Positions 1-5,867 of a DNA stretch of 64,000 nt are shown in pieces; positions within the stretch are counted from its first letter, which is position 1; every line of letters begins with the position of its first letter. Source of the stretch: Janibacter sp. CX7 (GTDB taxonomy: Bacteria; Actinomycetota; Actinomycetes; Actinomycetales; Dermatophilaceae); NCBI RefSeq assembly GCF_024362365.1, contig NZ_CP101464.1, positions 2,232,001-2,296,000 of the forward strand. Reading direction: 5' to 3'. A program made the translations under genes and the position numbers. Under the pieces are notes generated by a model, which saw only the letters and a program-made list of their open reading frames with translations, was not told the DNA's origin and did not search any database.

Positions 1-196
1 CCTCCTGGGGCGTCGACCCCTCGCGTGCGCCGTAGCGAGCCCCCTCCGAGGCGCACGAGATGAGGGTGTTGCGCACGTGCAGCGTCAGCCCGAGCTGGAA
101 GACCCCGAGGAAGACGAAGAGCAGCAGTGCAGAGGTCATCGTGAAGTCGGCGACGGCCGACCCACGATCGTCGTGCAGCCTCGCGGCACCGATCAA
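1..196 (-). CDS. TadE-like pilus assembly protein, partial (runs off the window)
   Basis: Only the first 65 codons are inside the window. The likely start is a TTG overlapping the pilin stop (TTGA). The translation shows a short basic N-terminus, a processing-type stretch (RGSAVADFT, with Asp where most TadE proteins have Glu) and one hydrophobic segment, followed by the HVRNTLISCASEGARYGA block typical of TadE/TadF pseudopilins. TadE proteins are membrane-anchored minor components of the Tad/Flp secretion pilus. The gene directly follows a Flp-type pilin, as in other actinobacterial tad loci. The pilus is probably dead here because tadA and tadB/C are broken or missing (see 9739-10569). Confidence 0.75.
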   Translation of the reverse strand, partial: MIGAARLHDDRGSAVADFTMTSALLLFVFLGVFQLGLTLHVRNTLISCASEGARYGAREGSTPQE

Positions 197-417
197 TTGT
201 GGACCTGGTCGGGGCCGGTGACCCCGGTGATCGCGCGCTCGAACATGCCCTTGAGCTGCTCACCCGCGATGGCCCAGATGCCGGTGACGAGGGCCGCGGT
301 CATGAGGGTGATGAGGACCCAGCCGGGCACGTCGCCCGTCTCGTCGTCGAGCCGCGCAGTGGCCCGCCGCACGGCATCGGTGAGGCGGACGTGCGCCTTG
401 ATGAGCTGGTCGTTCAT
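193..417 (-). CDS. Flp-type pilin / small Tad membrane protein
   Basis: This 74-residue protein has a charged N-terminal half (residues 1-30), a Gly-rich step near residue 28 and a single hydrophobic helix around residues 31-52 (PGWVLITLMTAALVTGIWAI). Such size and layout fit the Flp pilin-like protein encoded between tadC and tadE in actinobacterial tad clusters. The ATG at 417 is preceded by an AAGGAG ribosome site about 6 nt upstream. The stop overlaps the TTG start of the TadE gene. Since the ATPase gene is truncated, this pilin is probably no longer assembled by its own machinery (inference). Confidence 0.7.
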   Translation of the reverse strand: MNDQLIKAHVRLTDAVRRATARLDDETGDVPGWVLITLMTAALVTGIWAIAGEQLKGMFERAITGVTGPDQVHN

Positions 418-447
418 GGTGTTTCTCCTTGGTGGCGTGCTGGTCGG

Positions 448-510
448 TCACATCTGGAACTGGAAGAAGCCGAGGCCCGGGAACATGGCGAAGAGGATGG
501 TGACGGCCGC
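448..510 (-). pseudogene. 3' remnant of a TadC-like membrane protein
   Basis: On the minus strand, about 21 codons end at a TGA (448-450), 31 nt before the pilin start. They read RAAVTILFAMFPGLGFFQFQM, a hydrophobic C-terminal tail like the last helix of the TadB/TadC (T2SS F-domain) proteins that precede flp pilin genes. Upstream of about 510 the reading frame turns into low-complexity sequence belonging to the opposite-strand excalibur gene, so the left island border should lie near 500-515. The family assignment rests on position and hydrophobicity only. Confidence 0.45.
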
Positions 511-813
511 ACGCCGAAGACGACCGGGACGTCGAGCACCACCCGCTCATCGTCGCCCAAGCCCAAGAAGACGACGACGCGGCCGAGCCCGGCCTCGACG
601 AGCACGCCTGCGCCGCAGCCGACTACGACGACGCCGCCGCCCGCGCCGACGACCACAACGGCGAGCCCCGCGCCGGTGGCCCCTCCGGTCCAAGACGCCT
701 ACGAGAATTGCGACGCCGTGAGGGCCGCCGGCGCCGCTCCGATCTACAGGGGCCAGCCCGGATTTGGCGATCACCTCGACCGCGACGGCGACGGGGTTGC
801 CTGCGAGACGTGA
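505..813 (+). pseudogene. 5'-truncated excalibur-domain protein
   Basis: The frame encodes a Thr/Pro/Ser-rich linker followed by a complete excalibur domain: YENCDAVRAAGAAPIYRGQPGF...LDRDGDGVACE, ending at TGA 811-813. The DxDxDGxxCE motif binds calcium in this family, which is usually found on extracellular nucleases or membrane-anchored proteins. The domain that should precede the linker (signal peptide, transmembrane helix or nuclease) is absent because the tad remnant begins about here. The frame stays open upstream to 199 but that part is antisense to the pilin, so a functional start is not evident. The gene was probably cut by the event that formed the left island border. Confidence 0.65.
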
Positions 814-814
814 C

Positions 815-1078
815 CTAACCGGCCTGGTTCCGGTCGTCGGGAACGTTCAGACGCTGCGGAGGCAGGTGCTCGGCTGACTGAGGCGCCGTGCACACGCCTG
901 GCCTCGGAGGTCTGATCGTGCCGGCGTTCTGGGTCATCGTGGCGTAGAGGGTGGCTAGCCGCTTGGAGACATTCCATGACTCGGGCGTGTCAACGACGGT
1001 GACGGTCAAAGTCAGTCTGCTGAGGTCATCGACCTCGACCCTGTGACGTGTCGGCCTCGGTCCGCTGTGGAAGAAGCC
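815..1078 (-). other. Open frame of unknown status, possibly a decayed gene
   Basis: Downstream of the lipoprotein gene an open frame continues for about 87 codons without a convincing start or ribosome site (possible start at 1009). It includes the plausible protein-like stretch TVTVVDTPESWNVSKRL. I do not recognise the protein. It could be a gene remnant or chance. Nothing else was seen in this 265-bp interval. Confidence 0.2.
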
Positions 1079-1483
1079 TTAGGTCAGGGCTCGATAGCTG
1101 GCCAGTGGGAGGCCGAAATCGTTGTAGCGCTCCCAGTCTTCGTCGACCTCGAACGTGTCCATCAACTCACCGTTCTGGACTGTGAAGTCCATCTGAGAGT
1201 CCGGCACGTAGGTGCAGATGATCTTGAACGACAGCCAACCCTTCCTCACGCGCACCGTCGGGTCAGTCGGTTTCGCCTTGGTCGGGGTGCTTGTGATCTC
1301 CGAGCTCGAGGTCGAACTCGACGGTGTCGTCGTGGTCGACGACGACGTCGGAGCCGCCGTCGGCATCACTGTCGTCGACGGCTTCGGCGGCGGCTCCTCC
1401 CGTTGTTGGGAGCATCCGCCTGCCAGCGTCACCACACCCACTCCCACGATCGCTGACCGGATCCGACGCGACAGACGACTCAT
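1079..1483 (-). CDS. Putative lipoprotein with Ser/Thr-rich linker, unknown function
   Basis: The 134-residue product starts with a basic N-terminus (MSRLSRRIRS), a hydrophobic helix and a Cys near residue 24 in the context LAGGC, a weak lipobox. A long Pro/Ser/Thr linker follows (about residues 30-70), then a small C-terminal domain (VRVRKGWLSFKIICTY...WERYNDFGLPLASYRALT). This layout suggests an exported, cell-wall-proximal lipoprotein. I do not recognise the C-terminal domain. An in-frame GTG at 1489 is an alternative start. The gene belongs to the foreign island and lies divergent from the next gene. Confidence 0.5.
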   Translation of the reverse strand: MSRLSRRIRSAIVGVGVVTLAGGCSQQREEPPPKPSTTVMPTAAPTSSSTTTTPSSSTSSSEITSTPTKAKPTDPTVRVRKGWLSFKIICTYVPDSQMDFTVQNGELMDTFEVDEDWERYNDFGLPLASYRALT

Positions 1484-1545
1484 GGGCACCGACGCTAAGC
1501 AACGTCAGGCAACCTTGCAGGACGAGTGCTCGCTACTGTCCACTC

Positions 1546-1947
1546 ATGGCGCGCTATCCCTCCGGCATCATTGGCCCCCTTCCAGGGGACGACATCAGCG
1601 ACCCGGAGGCTCGTCTCGCACAGATGTCGCTCGAGATGGACCACAGCCCTGTAGGCACGTCTGCCCCCTGTATGAATCCGGAGTGCACCTCCCCCGTCGA
1701 CTACATCGGAGTGGGCCCCCCAAATCTCTACTGCTCGACCACCTGCCGCACTCGTGCGTCCGTCCTGCGGCAGAGGGCCCATCAACAGTTGGCGATCATC
1801 CAGCGGACGCTGCGTGATGCCCACGGCCTCCACGGCTTCCCTCGACAGGAGCTGCGCAATCGCGCGCGCTTGCTCGAGTGGTGGCTGTTGCGTCTTCCCA
1901 CGATGGACGAGCGAGCGTCCTCCCTAGAAGACGACCATCACGGCTAG
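1546..1947 (+). CDS. Small zinc-ribbon-like protein, unknown function
   Basis: The 133-residue product carries two paired cysteine sites, CMNPEC near residues 42-47 and YCSTTC near residues 62-67, followed by an Arg/Gln-rich helix. This is a plausible zinc ribbon with a helical tail. Similar small zinc proteins occur on actinobacterial plasmids and phages, but I cannot name a family. The ATG lies 62 bp from the divergent lipoprotein start. Its 3' end overlaps, antisense, a predicted short membrane protein (1924-2016). Confidence 0.5.
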   Translation: MARYPSGIIGPLPGDDISDPEARLAQMSLEMDHSPVGTSAPCMNPECTSPVDYIGVGPPNLYCSTTCRTRASVLRQRAHQQLAIIQRTLRDAHGLHGFPRQELRNRARLLEWWLLRLPTMDERASSLEDDHHG

Positions 1948-2016
1948 GGCGAAGCAAAGTGCGGCCACTAGCAGGATGAAGGTCCCCGAAATCTTCATGG
2001 TCACGGATCGTCGCAC
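1924..2016 (-). CDS. Predicted 30-residue single-helix membrane protein
   Basis: A GTG at 2016 is preceded on the minus strand by GGAGG about 10 nt upstream. The frame reads a basic head (VRRSVTMK) and then about 22 hydrophobic residues to a TAG. Such a basic-then-hydrophobic layout is typical of small membrane proteins, including type I toxins and regulatory peptides. An internal ATG at 1998 would give 24 residues. It overlaps the last 24 bases of the plus-strand zinc-ribbon gene. Function is unknown, and expression is unproven. Confidence 0.35.
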   Translation of the reverse strand: MRRSVTMKISGTFILLVAALCFALAVMVVF

Positions 2017-2142
2017 GAGTTCACCCTCCGTGCAGGACGAAGCACCCCAGGTGGTCAGCCCATGCATGCCCAGCAGCCGACGGCTCGCGCGCCCGTTCAG
2101 TGCGGCGCCGACGCTGACGCCGAAGCAGTTGGACCCCAGGGC

Positions 2143-2197
2143 TTGACATGGTGTACATACACCACTACCTTCCTCCCATCCTGGTGTACATACACCA
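2143..2197 (+). promoter_or_regulatory. Repressor-controlled promoter with two identical palindromic operators
   Basis: A consensus -35 box TTGACA (2143-2148) is followed after 17 bp by TACCTT (2166-2171). The spacer is filled by the perfect palindrome TGGTGTACATACACCA (2149-2164). An identical copy lies at 2182-2197, just past the expected transcription start. Centres are 33 bp apart, about three helical turns. One repressor bound at both sites would block polymerase binding and clearance. The controlled unit is the small-gene/ardA/vsr series from 2217. The ribbon-helix-helix protein encoded at 4143-4373 is the obvious candidate repressor (inference). Confidence 0.8.
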
Positions 2198-2216
2198 CCT
2201 GATGAGAGGACACCCC

Positions 2217-2456
2217 ATGACCACCTCAGACACCACGCTCAGCCTGTGTGAGTGCTGCGCCCTGGTGATCGCCAACGGCGACGACAGCGGATGTCGCGAC
2301 TACTACGGCCACACCCACCCAGCGCCCACGGTGCCCGCTCACACGGTCCTCACGGGCGAGAGCGGGCAGCCCTCGAGCGGGTTCACCTGCGACGGGTGCC
2401 GAGAGCGTCAGGACGCCTACGCCTATCGGCTCTGGGCAATCGTGCTCGAGGCCTGA
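2217..2456 (+). CDS. Small Cys-rich orphan protein, first gene of the accessory operon
   Basis: The 79-residue product has CECC near residues 11-14 and CDGC near residues 58-61, probably one zinc site. A GAGAGGA ribosome site stands about 8 nt before the ATG. It is the first gene behind the double-operator promoter. I do not recognise the family. Small zinc proteins of this type are common in the leading regions of conjugative actinobacterial plasmids. Confidence 0.55.
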   Translation: MTTSDTTLSLCECCALVIANGDDSGCRDYYGHTHPAPTVPAHTVLTGESGQPSSGFTCDGCRERQDAYAYRLWAIVLEA

Positions 2457-2459
2457 GCC

Positions 2460-2672
2460 ATGACGACCCCGACCCGCTACGCCCGCGTCTTCGACTACGC
2501 CGATCCCTACCGATCCGACGCCTACGCCCTCGACCCCCACGGCCACGGGTGGGACCGGCTCGCCGCCATCGCCGGGGAGTACCAGCGCGGCGAGATCACT
2601 TGGCGGCAAGCCCGCGCGTGGTGCGACGACAACGCCCGCGACCTCATGGCGCTGACCGGCGCCGACAACTGA
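2460..2672 (+). CDS. Small plasmid-type orphan protein
   Basis: The 70-residue acidic product starts TTPTRYARVFDYADPYRSDAYA and contains an ITWRQARAWCDDNARDL helix. It begins three bases after the preceding stop, so it is likely translationally coupled. No domain is recognised. The strongly acidic composition is shared by the neighbouring proteins and by DNA-mimic antirestriction proteins, but this is only suggestive. Confidence 0.5.
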   Translation: MTTPTRYARVFDYADPYRSDAYALDPHGHGWDRLAAIAGEYQRGEITWRQARAWCDDNARDLMALTGADN

Positions 2673-2708
2673 CACCCACCAACCCCGCACGACCCGAGAG
2701 GACCCACC

Positions 2709-3254
2709 ATGAACACGATCACCGCCACCACGCCGCGCGTCTGGATCGGCTGCCTGGCCTGCTACAACGACGGCCGACTCGTCGGCGAGTGGTTCGCCGC
2801 CGAGGGCGCCGAGGACATCACGCTCGAGGAGGTCCACGCCCACGCTGGCGGCGTCCGCTGGGGCTGCGAAGAACTCTGGGTAATGGACACCGACGGGCTG
2901 CCCATCTCCCGCGAGATGTCGCCCGCCGAGGCTGGCGAGTGGAGCGCCCTGCTCGCCGAGGTCGACGAGTGGCAGCGCGACGCACTGGCCGCCTGGGTCG
3001 CGTCCGGTGACTACATCGCCGAGGGTCGCGGCGACCTGCCGAGCCTGCCCGACTTCGAGGAGCGCTACGCGGGCGAGTGGGACACCTTCGAGGACTACGC
3101 CGCCGAACTCTTCGACGATCTCGGCTACGGCGCCGAGATGCCCGAGCACCTGGCTCCCTAATTCGACATGCGCGCCTGGGCTCGAGACCTGGCCTACGAC
3201 TACACGACCCACCCGGCGCCCGGCGGCGGCGTCTTCGTCTTCCGCTCGCTCTGA
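2709..3254 (+). pseudogene. ardA: ArdA antirestriction protein gene with an in-frame stop codon
   Basis: Codons 1-150 (2709-3158) encode an ArdA-type protein: PRVWIGCLACYNDGRLVGEW at the start, many acidic residues, and DFEERYAGEWDTFEDYAAEL before the stop. At 3159-3161 the frame meets TAA, then continues in the same frame for 30 codons (FDMRAWARDLAYDYTT...GGGVFVFRSL) to TGA at 3252-3254. ArdA proteins have a Tyr before the FD(Y/M)xAxARDL block, so a single TAC-to-TAA change explains the stop. ArdA is a DNA mimic that inhibits type I restriction enzymes. The lost tail includes part of the C-terminal region used in dimer contact. A shortened or read-through product remains possible. Confidence 0.75.
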
Positions 3255-3255
3255 C

Positions 3256-3303
3256 CCGCTCCCCGACACAGCGGCACCGGGGAGCGGATATCTCCCCGGT
3301 GCC
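3256..3303 (+). promoter_or_regulatory. Two mutually exclusive hairpins between ardA and the next gene
   Basis: Arms 3256-3265 and 3278-3287 (CCGCTCCCCG/CGGGGAGCGG) can form one hairpin. Arms 3273-3284 and 3292-3303 (GGCACCGGGGAG/CTCCCCGGTGCC) form another with a 7-nt loop. Both need bases 3278-3284, so only one can exist at a time. The first arm begins right after the ardA TGA. This resembles an attenuator or an alternative 3'-end structure. No U-run follows the second hairpin. The next gene starts 29 nt downstream. Confidence 0.5.
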
Positions 3304-3331
3304 TCCCGGAACCCTACTGAGAGGACCCACC

Positions 3332-3595
3332 ATGACCAACCAGACGACGACCGTCGACCTCGTGATCCGGCTCCGCGTCGCGGGCACGCCTGCCGAGGTC
3401 GCGACCTACCTCGACCCGCTCTACTGCCTCGCCGACGTCATGGCCGTGCAGGCCGAGGACGGCCTCTGGTCGCTCGGCTCGCCCGACACCGAGACCGACG
3501 ACGGCCCGAGCCGCTTCGTCGCCGACATCGACAGCGCCCGAGTGCAGGCCGTCCTCATCGAGGGCAGCGCTCCGACGAGTCGAGAGGAGGCCTGA
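3332..3595 (+). CDS. Small acidic orphan protein
   Basis: The 87-residue product (MTNQTTTVDLVIRLRVAGTPAEVATYLDPL...) shows a beta-alpha-like start and an acidic C-terminal half. A GAGAGGA ribosome site lies about 7 nt before the ATG, identical to that of the first operon gene. No family is recognised. It lies in the same direction as ardA and the ribbon-helix-helix gene and may share their repressed promoter, subject to the hairpin structure just upstream. Confidence 0.5.
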   Translation: MTNQTTTVDLVIRLRVAGTPAEVATYLDPLYCLADVMAVQAEDGLWSLGSPDTETDDGPSRFVADIDSARVQAVLIEGSAPTSREEA

Positions 3596-3598
3596 CCG

Positions 3599-3799
3599 AT
3601 GCCCACCTTCGCCGTCATCGTGACCGTCATCGTCACGCTCGCTTGCCCGCCTCTGGCGCCCTTCGCCCTCTTCGCGATCCTCAACCTGCACCTAGACAGG
3701 CGCCGCCGTGCGATCGTCCGAGCCCGGCAGGCGAGAGCCCGAGCCATCGCCCAGGAGCGACACGATCGAGCCATGGACCGTGCTCTCAGGTCCCTGTGA
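3599..3799 (+). CDS. Small membrane protein with basic tail
   Basis: The 66-residue product begins with a hydrophobic segment (residues 3-30, TFAVIVTVIVTLACPPLAPF and onward) that could form one long or two short membrane helices. An Arg-rich cytoplasmic tail follows (residues 34-64). It starts three bases after the previous stop and its own stop overlaps the next start (TGATG), indicating translational coupling. Function is unknown. Confidence 0.5.
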   Translation: MPTFAVIVTVIVTLACPPLAPFALFAILNLHLDRRRRAIVRARQARARAIAQERHDRAMDRALRSL

Positions 3800-4146
3800 T
3801 GAAGGATGTGCCCGTGGACGTTTACATCGACTCCGCGCCCGAGAACATCACCCCCGAGCTCGCCCTCAAGGCCGACCGCGTGCTCGAGGAGCGCTGGAAC
3901 GGCTGGCTCCGACCACTAGCGACCGCCGATGCGTTCGGGGAGTTCCTCGATGCCTGGCGCGCCAATGACCCGAACGGGATCTGGGGCTACGCGTCCGAGG
4001 TCGGCGACACCCTGGTCTGCTCGGTGATCGACTCCGACGAGCCCGCCGACGAGTTCCCACGTGCTGGCGAGACCGCCGACGGCACCCCGCTCTACGACCT
4101 CACCGGCTGGGTCTGGGTCACGGCCGACCATTACGACGCGGGATGA
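3799..4146 (+). CDS. Acidic orphan protein of the accessory operon
   Basis: The 115-residue acidic product begins MKDVPVDVYIDSAPENITPE and ends DLTGWVWVTADHYDAG. The ATG overlaps the preceding stop and its end overlaps the next start by 4 bases. No motif is recognised. The composition and plasmid-style operon placement suggest an accessory function of a mobile element, possibly antirestriction or regulation, but I see no direct proof. Confidence 0.5.
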   Translation: MKDVPVDVYIDSAPENITPELALKADRVLEERWNGWLRPLATADAFGEFLDAWRANDPNGIWGYASEVGDTLVCSVIDSDEPADEFPRAGETADGTPLYDLTGWVWVTADHYDAG

Positions 4147-4373
4147 TGTCGACCATGAGCAAGCCAGACACCCGCTACGCCCGGACGGGCGACCGCGCCG
4201 CCGACGGCGTCTCGTCCCACACGTTCCGGTGCAGTGACGAGGTCTGGACGGCCGCCACCGAGAAGGCTGCTGAGAAGGGCGAGAAGGTGTCCGATGTGAT
4301 CCGCCGTGCCCTCATCGCCTACGCCGGGCTGCCCGAGAAGACGCCGGGCGTCGTCGGCCGGAAGGATCGCTAG
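4143..4373 (+). CDS. Ribbon-helix-helix DNA-binding protein (CopG/Arc type)
   Basis: The 76-residue protein has a short beta strand (SSHTFRCSDEVW, about residues 24-35) followed by two helices (TAATEKAAEKGEKVSDVIRR, then ALIAYAGL). This is the strand-helix-helix pattern of RHH repressors. The strand would enter the major groove of operator DNA as a dimer. Alternative ATG starts lie at 4146 and 4155; the last would leave the domain intact. Its position in the operon behind two palindromic operators (2149-2197) makes autorepression the simplest model (inference). Confidence 0.7.
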   Translation: MMSTMSKPDTRYARTGDRAADGVSSHTFRCSDEVWTAATEKAAEKGEKVSDVIRRALIAYAGLPEKTPGVVGRKDR

Positions 4374-4387
4374 GCGACGAGGCGAGC

Positions 4388-4882
4388 ATGACGCCCGAAC
4401 CGCTCACACCGCCCACCCCTGGGCGACGCAGCGCGATGCAGCAGCAGCGCGTGAAGGACACCGAGCCCGAGATGCGGCTCCGACGAGCACTGACCGCCCG
4501 ACGGGTCGGTTACCGCCTGCACCGACCACTGCTCGAGGACCGGCGCCGTACGACGGACATTGTCTTCATGGGCGCCAAGGTCGCGGTCGACGTGCGGGGT
4601 TGCTTCTGGCACGGATGCCCCGACCACTGCCGACGGGGCTCCGCGAACTCGGCCTGGTGGAACGCGAAGCTCGAGGCCAACATCGCCCGCGACGAGGACA
4701 GCGAGCGTCGCCTCACTGAGGCTGGCTGGCTCGTGATCGTCGTCTGGGAGCACGACGACCCCGACGAGGCAGCCGAGCGGATCATGACCGCCGTCAATGC
4801 CCGACGACCACGGCGCGAAGCCGTCGAGGAGGCGACCCGCGAAGAGCGCCTCGAAGCCTGGGAGCGCCTCTACGGGCGCTAG
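4388..4882 (+). CDS. vsr: Very-short-patch mismatch repair endonuclease
   Basis: The 164-residue protein matches Vsr in layout: RVKDTEPEMRLRRALTARRVGYRLHR (residues 21-46), the metal-binding Asp in TTDIVF (about residue 57) and the diagnostic CFWHGCPDHC zinc block (about residues 71-80). Vsr nicks T:G mismatches that arise when 5-methylcytosine deaminates, and so normally accompanies a C5 methyltransferase. Here that partner is the methyltransferase at 5864-7090. Unusually, vsr is on the opposite strand, in the operon with ardA. Its TAG stop overlaps the convergent stop of the gene at 4879-5256. Confidence 0.85.
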   Translation: MTPEPLTPPTPGRRSAMQQQRVKDTEPEMRLRRALTARRVGYRLHRPLLEDRRRTTDIVFMGAKVAVDVRGCFWHGCPDHCRRGSANSAWWNAKLEANIARDEDSERRLTEAGWLVIVVWEHDDPDEAAERIMTAVNARRPRREAVEEATREERLEAWERLYGR

Positions 4883-5256
4883 ACCAACTCCCACTTCTTC
4901 TCGAGCCGGTCGAGATTCGCGAGGAGGGGGGTGTGGTCTTCCTGGATCGGGAGGACGCGGGGAGCCCGACCGGGCAACGGGTTGTGCTTGTAGGGCGTCA
5001 GGACGCCGGGGTCGAGTTGCGATCGCACGGCGAGCAGCCGGGGGTCGTTGGCGAGGGCGTGCTTCGGCAGGTTCTTCTGCGTTGCCTCGGCGACCATCTG
5101 GCGCGCGTCGGCAAGGATCTTCCGCTGCTGCTGCCTCTTGAGCGCCTCCTCGTCGACCTTGCCCTTGGCTGCCGGTCGACCGAACCAGCCACCGAGGAAG
5201 CCCACGATGACGCCCGAGACGCCGGAGATCCCGGCGACGACGATGGTGGAGTCCAT
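4879..5256 (-). CDS. Membrane-anchored coiled-coil protein in the restriction operon
   Basis: The 125-residue product begins with a glycine-rich transmembrane helix (residues 3-26, TIVVAGISGVSGVIVGFLGGWF). A charged Lys/Gln/Arg coiled-coil stretch follows (residues 30-65), then a C-terminal part ending LANLDRLEKKWELV. It begins two bases after the Eco29kI-type gene ends, so it is part of the same transcript. I do not recognise the family. A membrane protein translated with a restriction enzyme is unusual and may tether or regulate the system. Confidence 0.5.
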   Translation of the reverse strand: MDSTIVVAGISGVSGVIVGFLGGWFGRPAAKGKVDEEALKRQQQRKILADARQMVAEATQKNLPKHALANDPRLLAVRSQLDPGVLTPYKHNPLPGRAPRVLPIQEDHTPLLANLDRLEKKWELV

Positions 5257-5258
5257 GC

Positions 5259-5867
5259 TCAGGGCAGAGCGATCCGCGCCGCGAGGTACTGGTGGACATC
5301 CGCCTCGATGTCAGCGCGCGCCTCGTTCCTCTGCTGGAAGTTGACCGCCCAGGCGCGCCCCGGGTGGAGGACGTCCCACCGCGAGACCATGCCTGCTCGT
5401 CGACCGGCGCCGGGGTCATGGTTGCCGAAGCCGTCCACGATGCTGTTCCACACGGGGGCGAAGCGTCCGATCAGGATGGACTCACCGAGGGGAATCCAGA
5501 TCGGCTCGGTGACCAGCCAGCGCGCGTAGAAGTCCTCGATGTCGAGGTTCGTCGCGGCACTGAGGCTGTTGGCATGCTGGTTGAGGCGGGAGAAGAGCGG
5601 CGTCCCTCCGGTGGAGACGGCGACACCCCTGCGAGCGCCGCTGGGCACGGCCTTGCCGACGTAGATCGGGATCTCGAAGGCGTCGTTCTGGTTGACCTTG
5701 CCGAGCGACTCGTAGGGCGACTCGTCGCCGGTGTAGTAGATCGCGTAGACGCCCGCGCCGGTGAACCGCTGCATCTGGTCCATGCGCGTCGGCGTGGAAG
5801 CCAGCAGCGCGTTCTCGACGCTGTGCCCCAGGTTCTCCATGTCGAGCGGGTTGTAGGCCTTGGTCAC
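5259..5867 (-). CDS. Eco29kI-family GIY-YIG type II restriction endonuclease
   Basis: The 202-residue protein carries a GIY-YIG nuclease fold: GVYAIYY (39-45), IYVGKA (68-73), LFSRLNQH with Arg94 and His98, Glu129 in LGESILI and Asn141 in PVWNSI. This Tyr/Tyr/Arg/His/Glu/Asn set and its spacing agree with Eco29kI, which cuts CCGCGG. The GFGNHDPG block (about 146-153) is also typical. The GTG start overlaps the methyltransferase stop (GTGA), so the nuclease is made only after the methyltransferase is translated. CCGCGG specificity is inferred from the family, not shown. Confidence 0.85.
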   Translation of the reverse strand: MTKAYNPLDMENLGHSVENALLASTPTRMDQMQRFTGAGVYAIYYTGDESPYESLGKVNQNDAFEIPIYVGKAVPSGARRGVAVSTGGTPLFSRLNQHANSLSAATNLDIEDFYARWLVTEPIWIPLGESILIGRFAPVWNSIVDGFGNHDPGAGRRAGMVSRWDVLHPGRAWAVNFQQRNEARADIEADVHQYLAARIALP

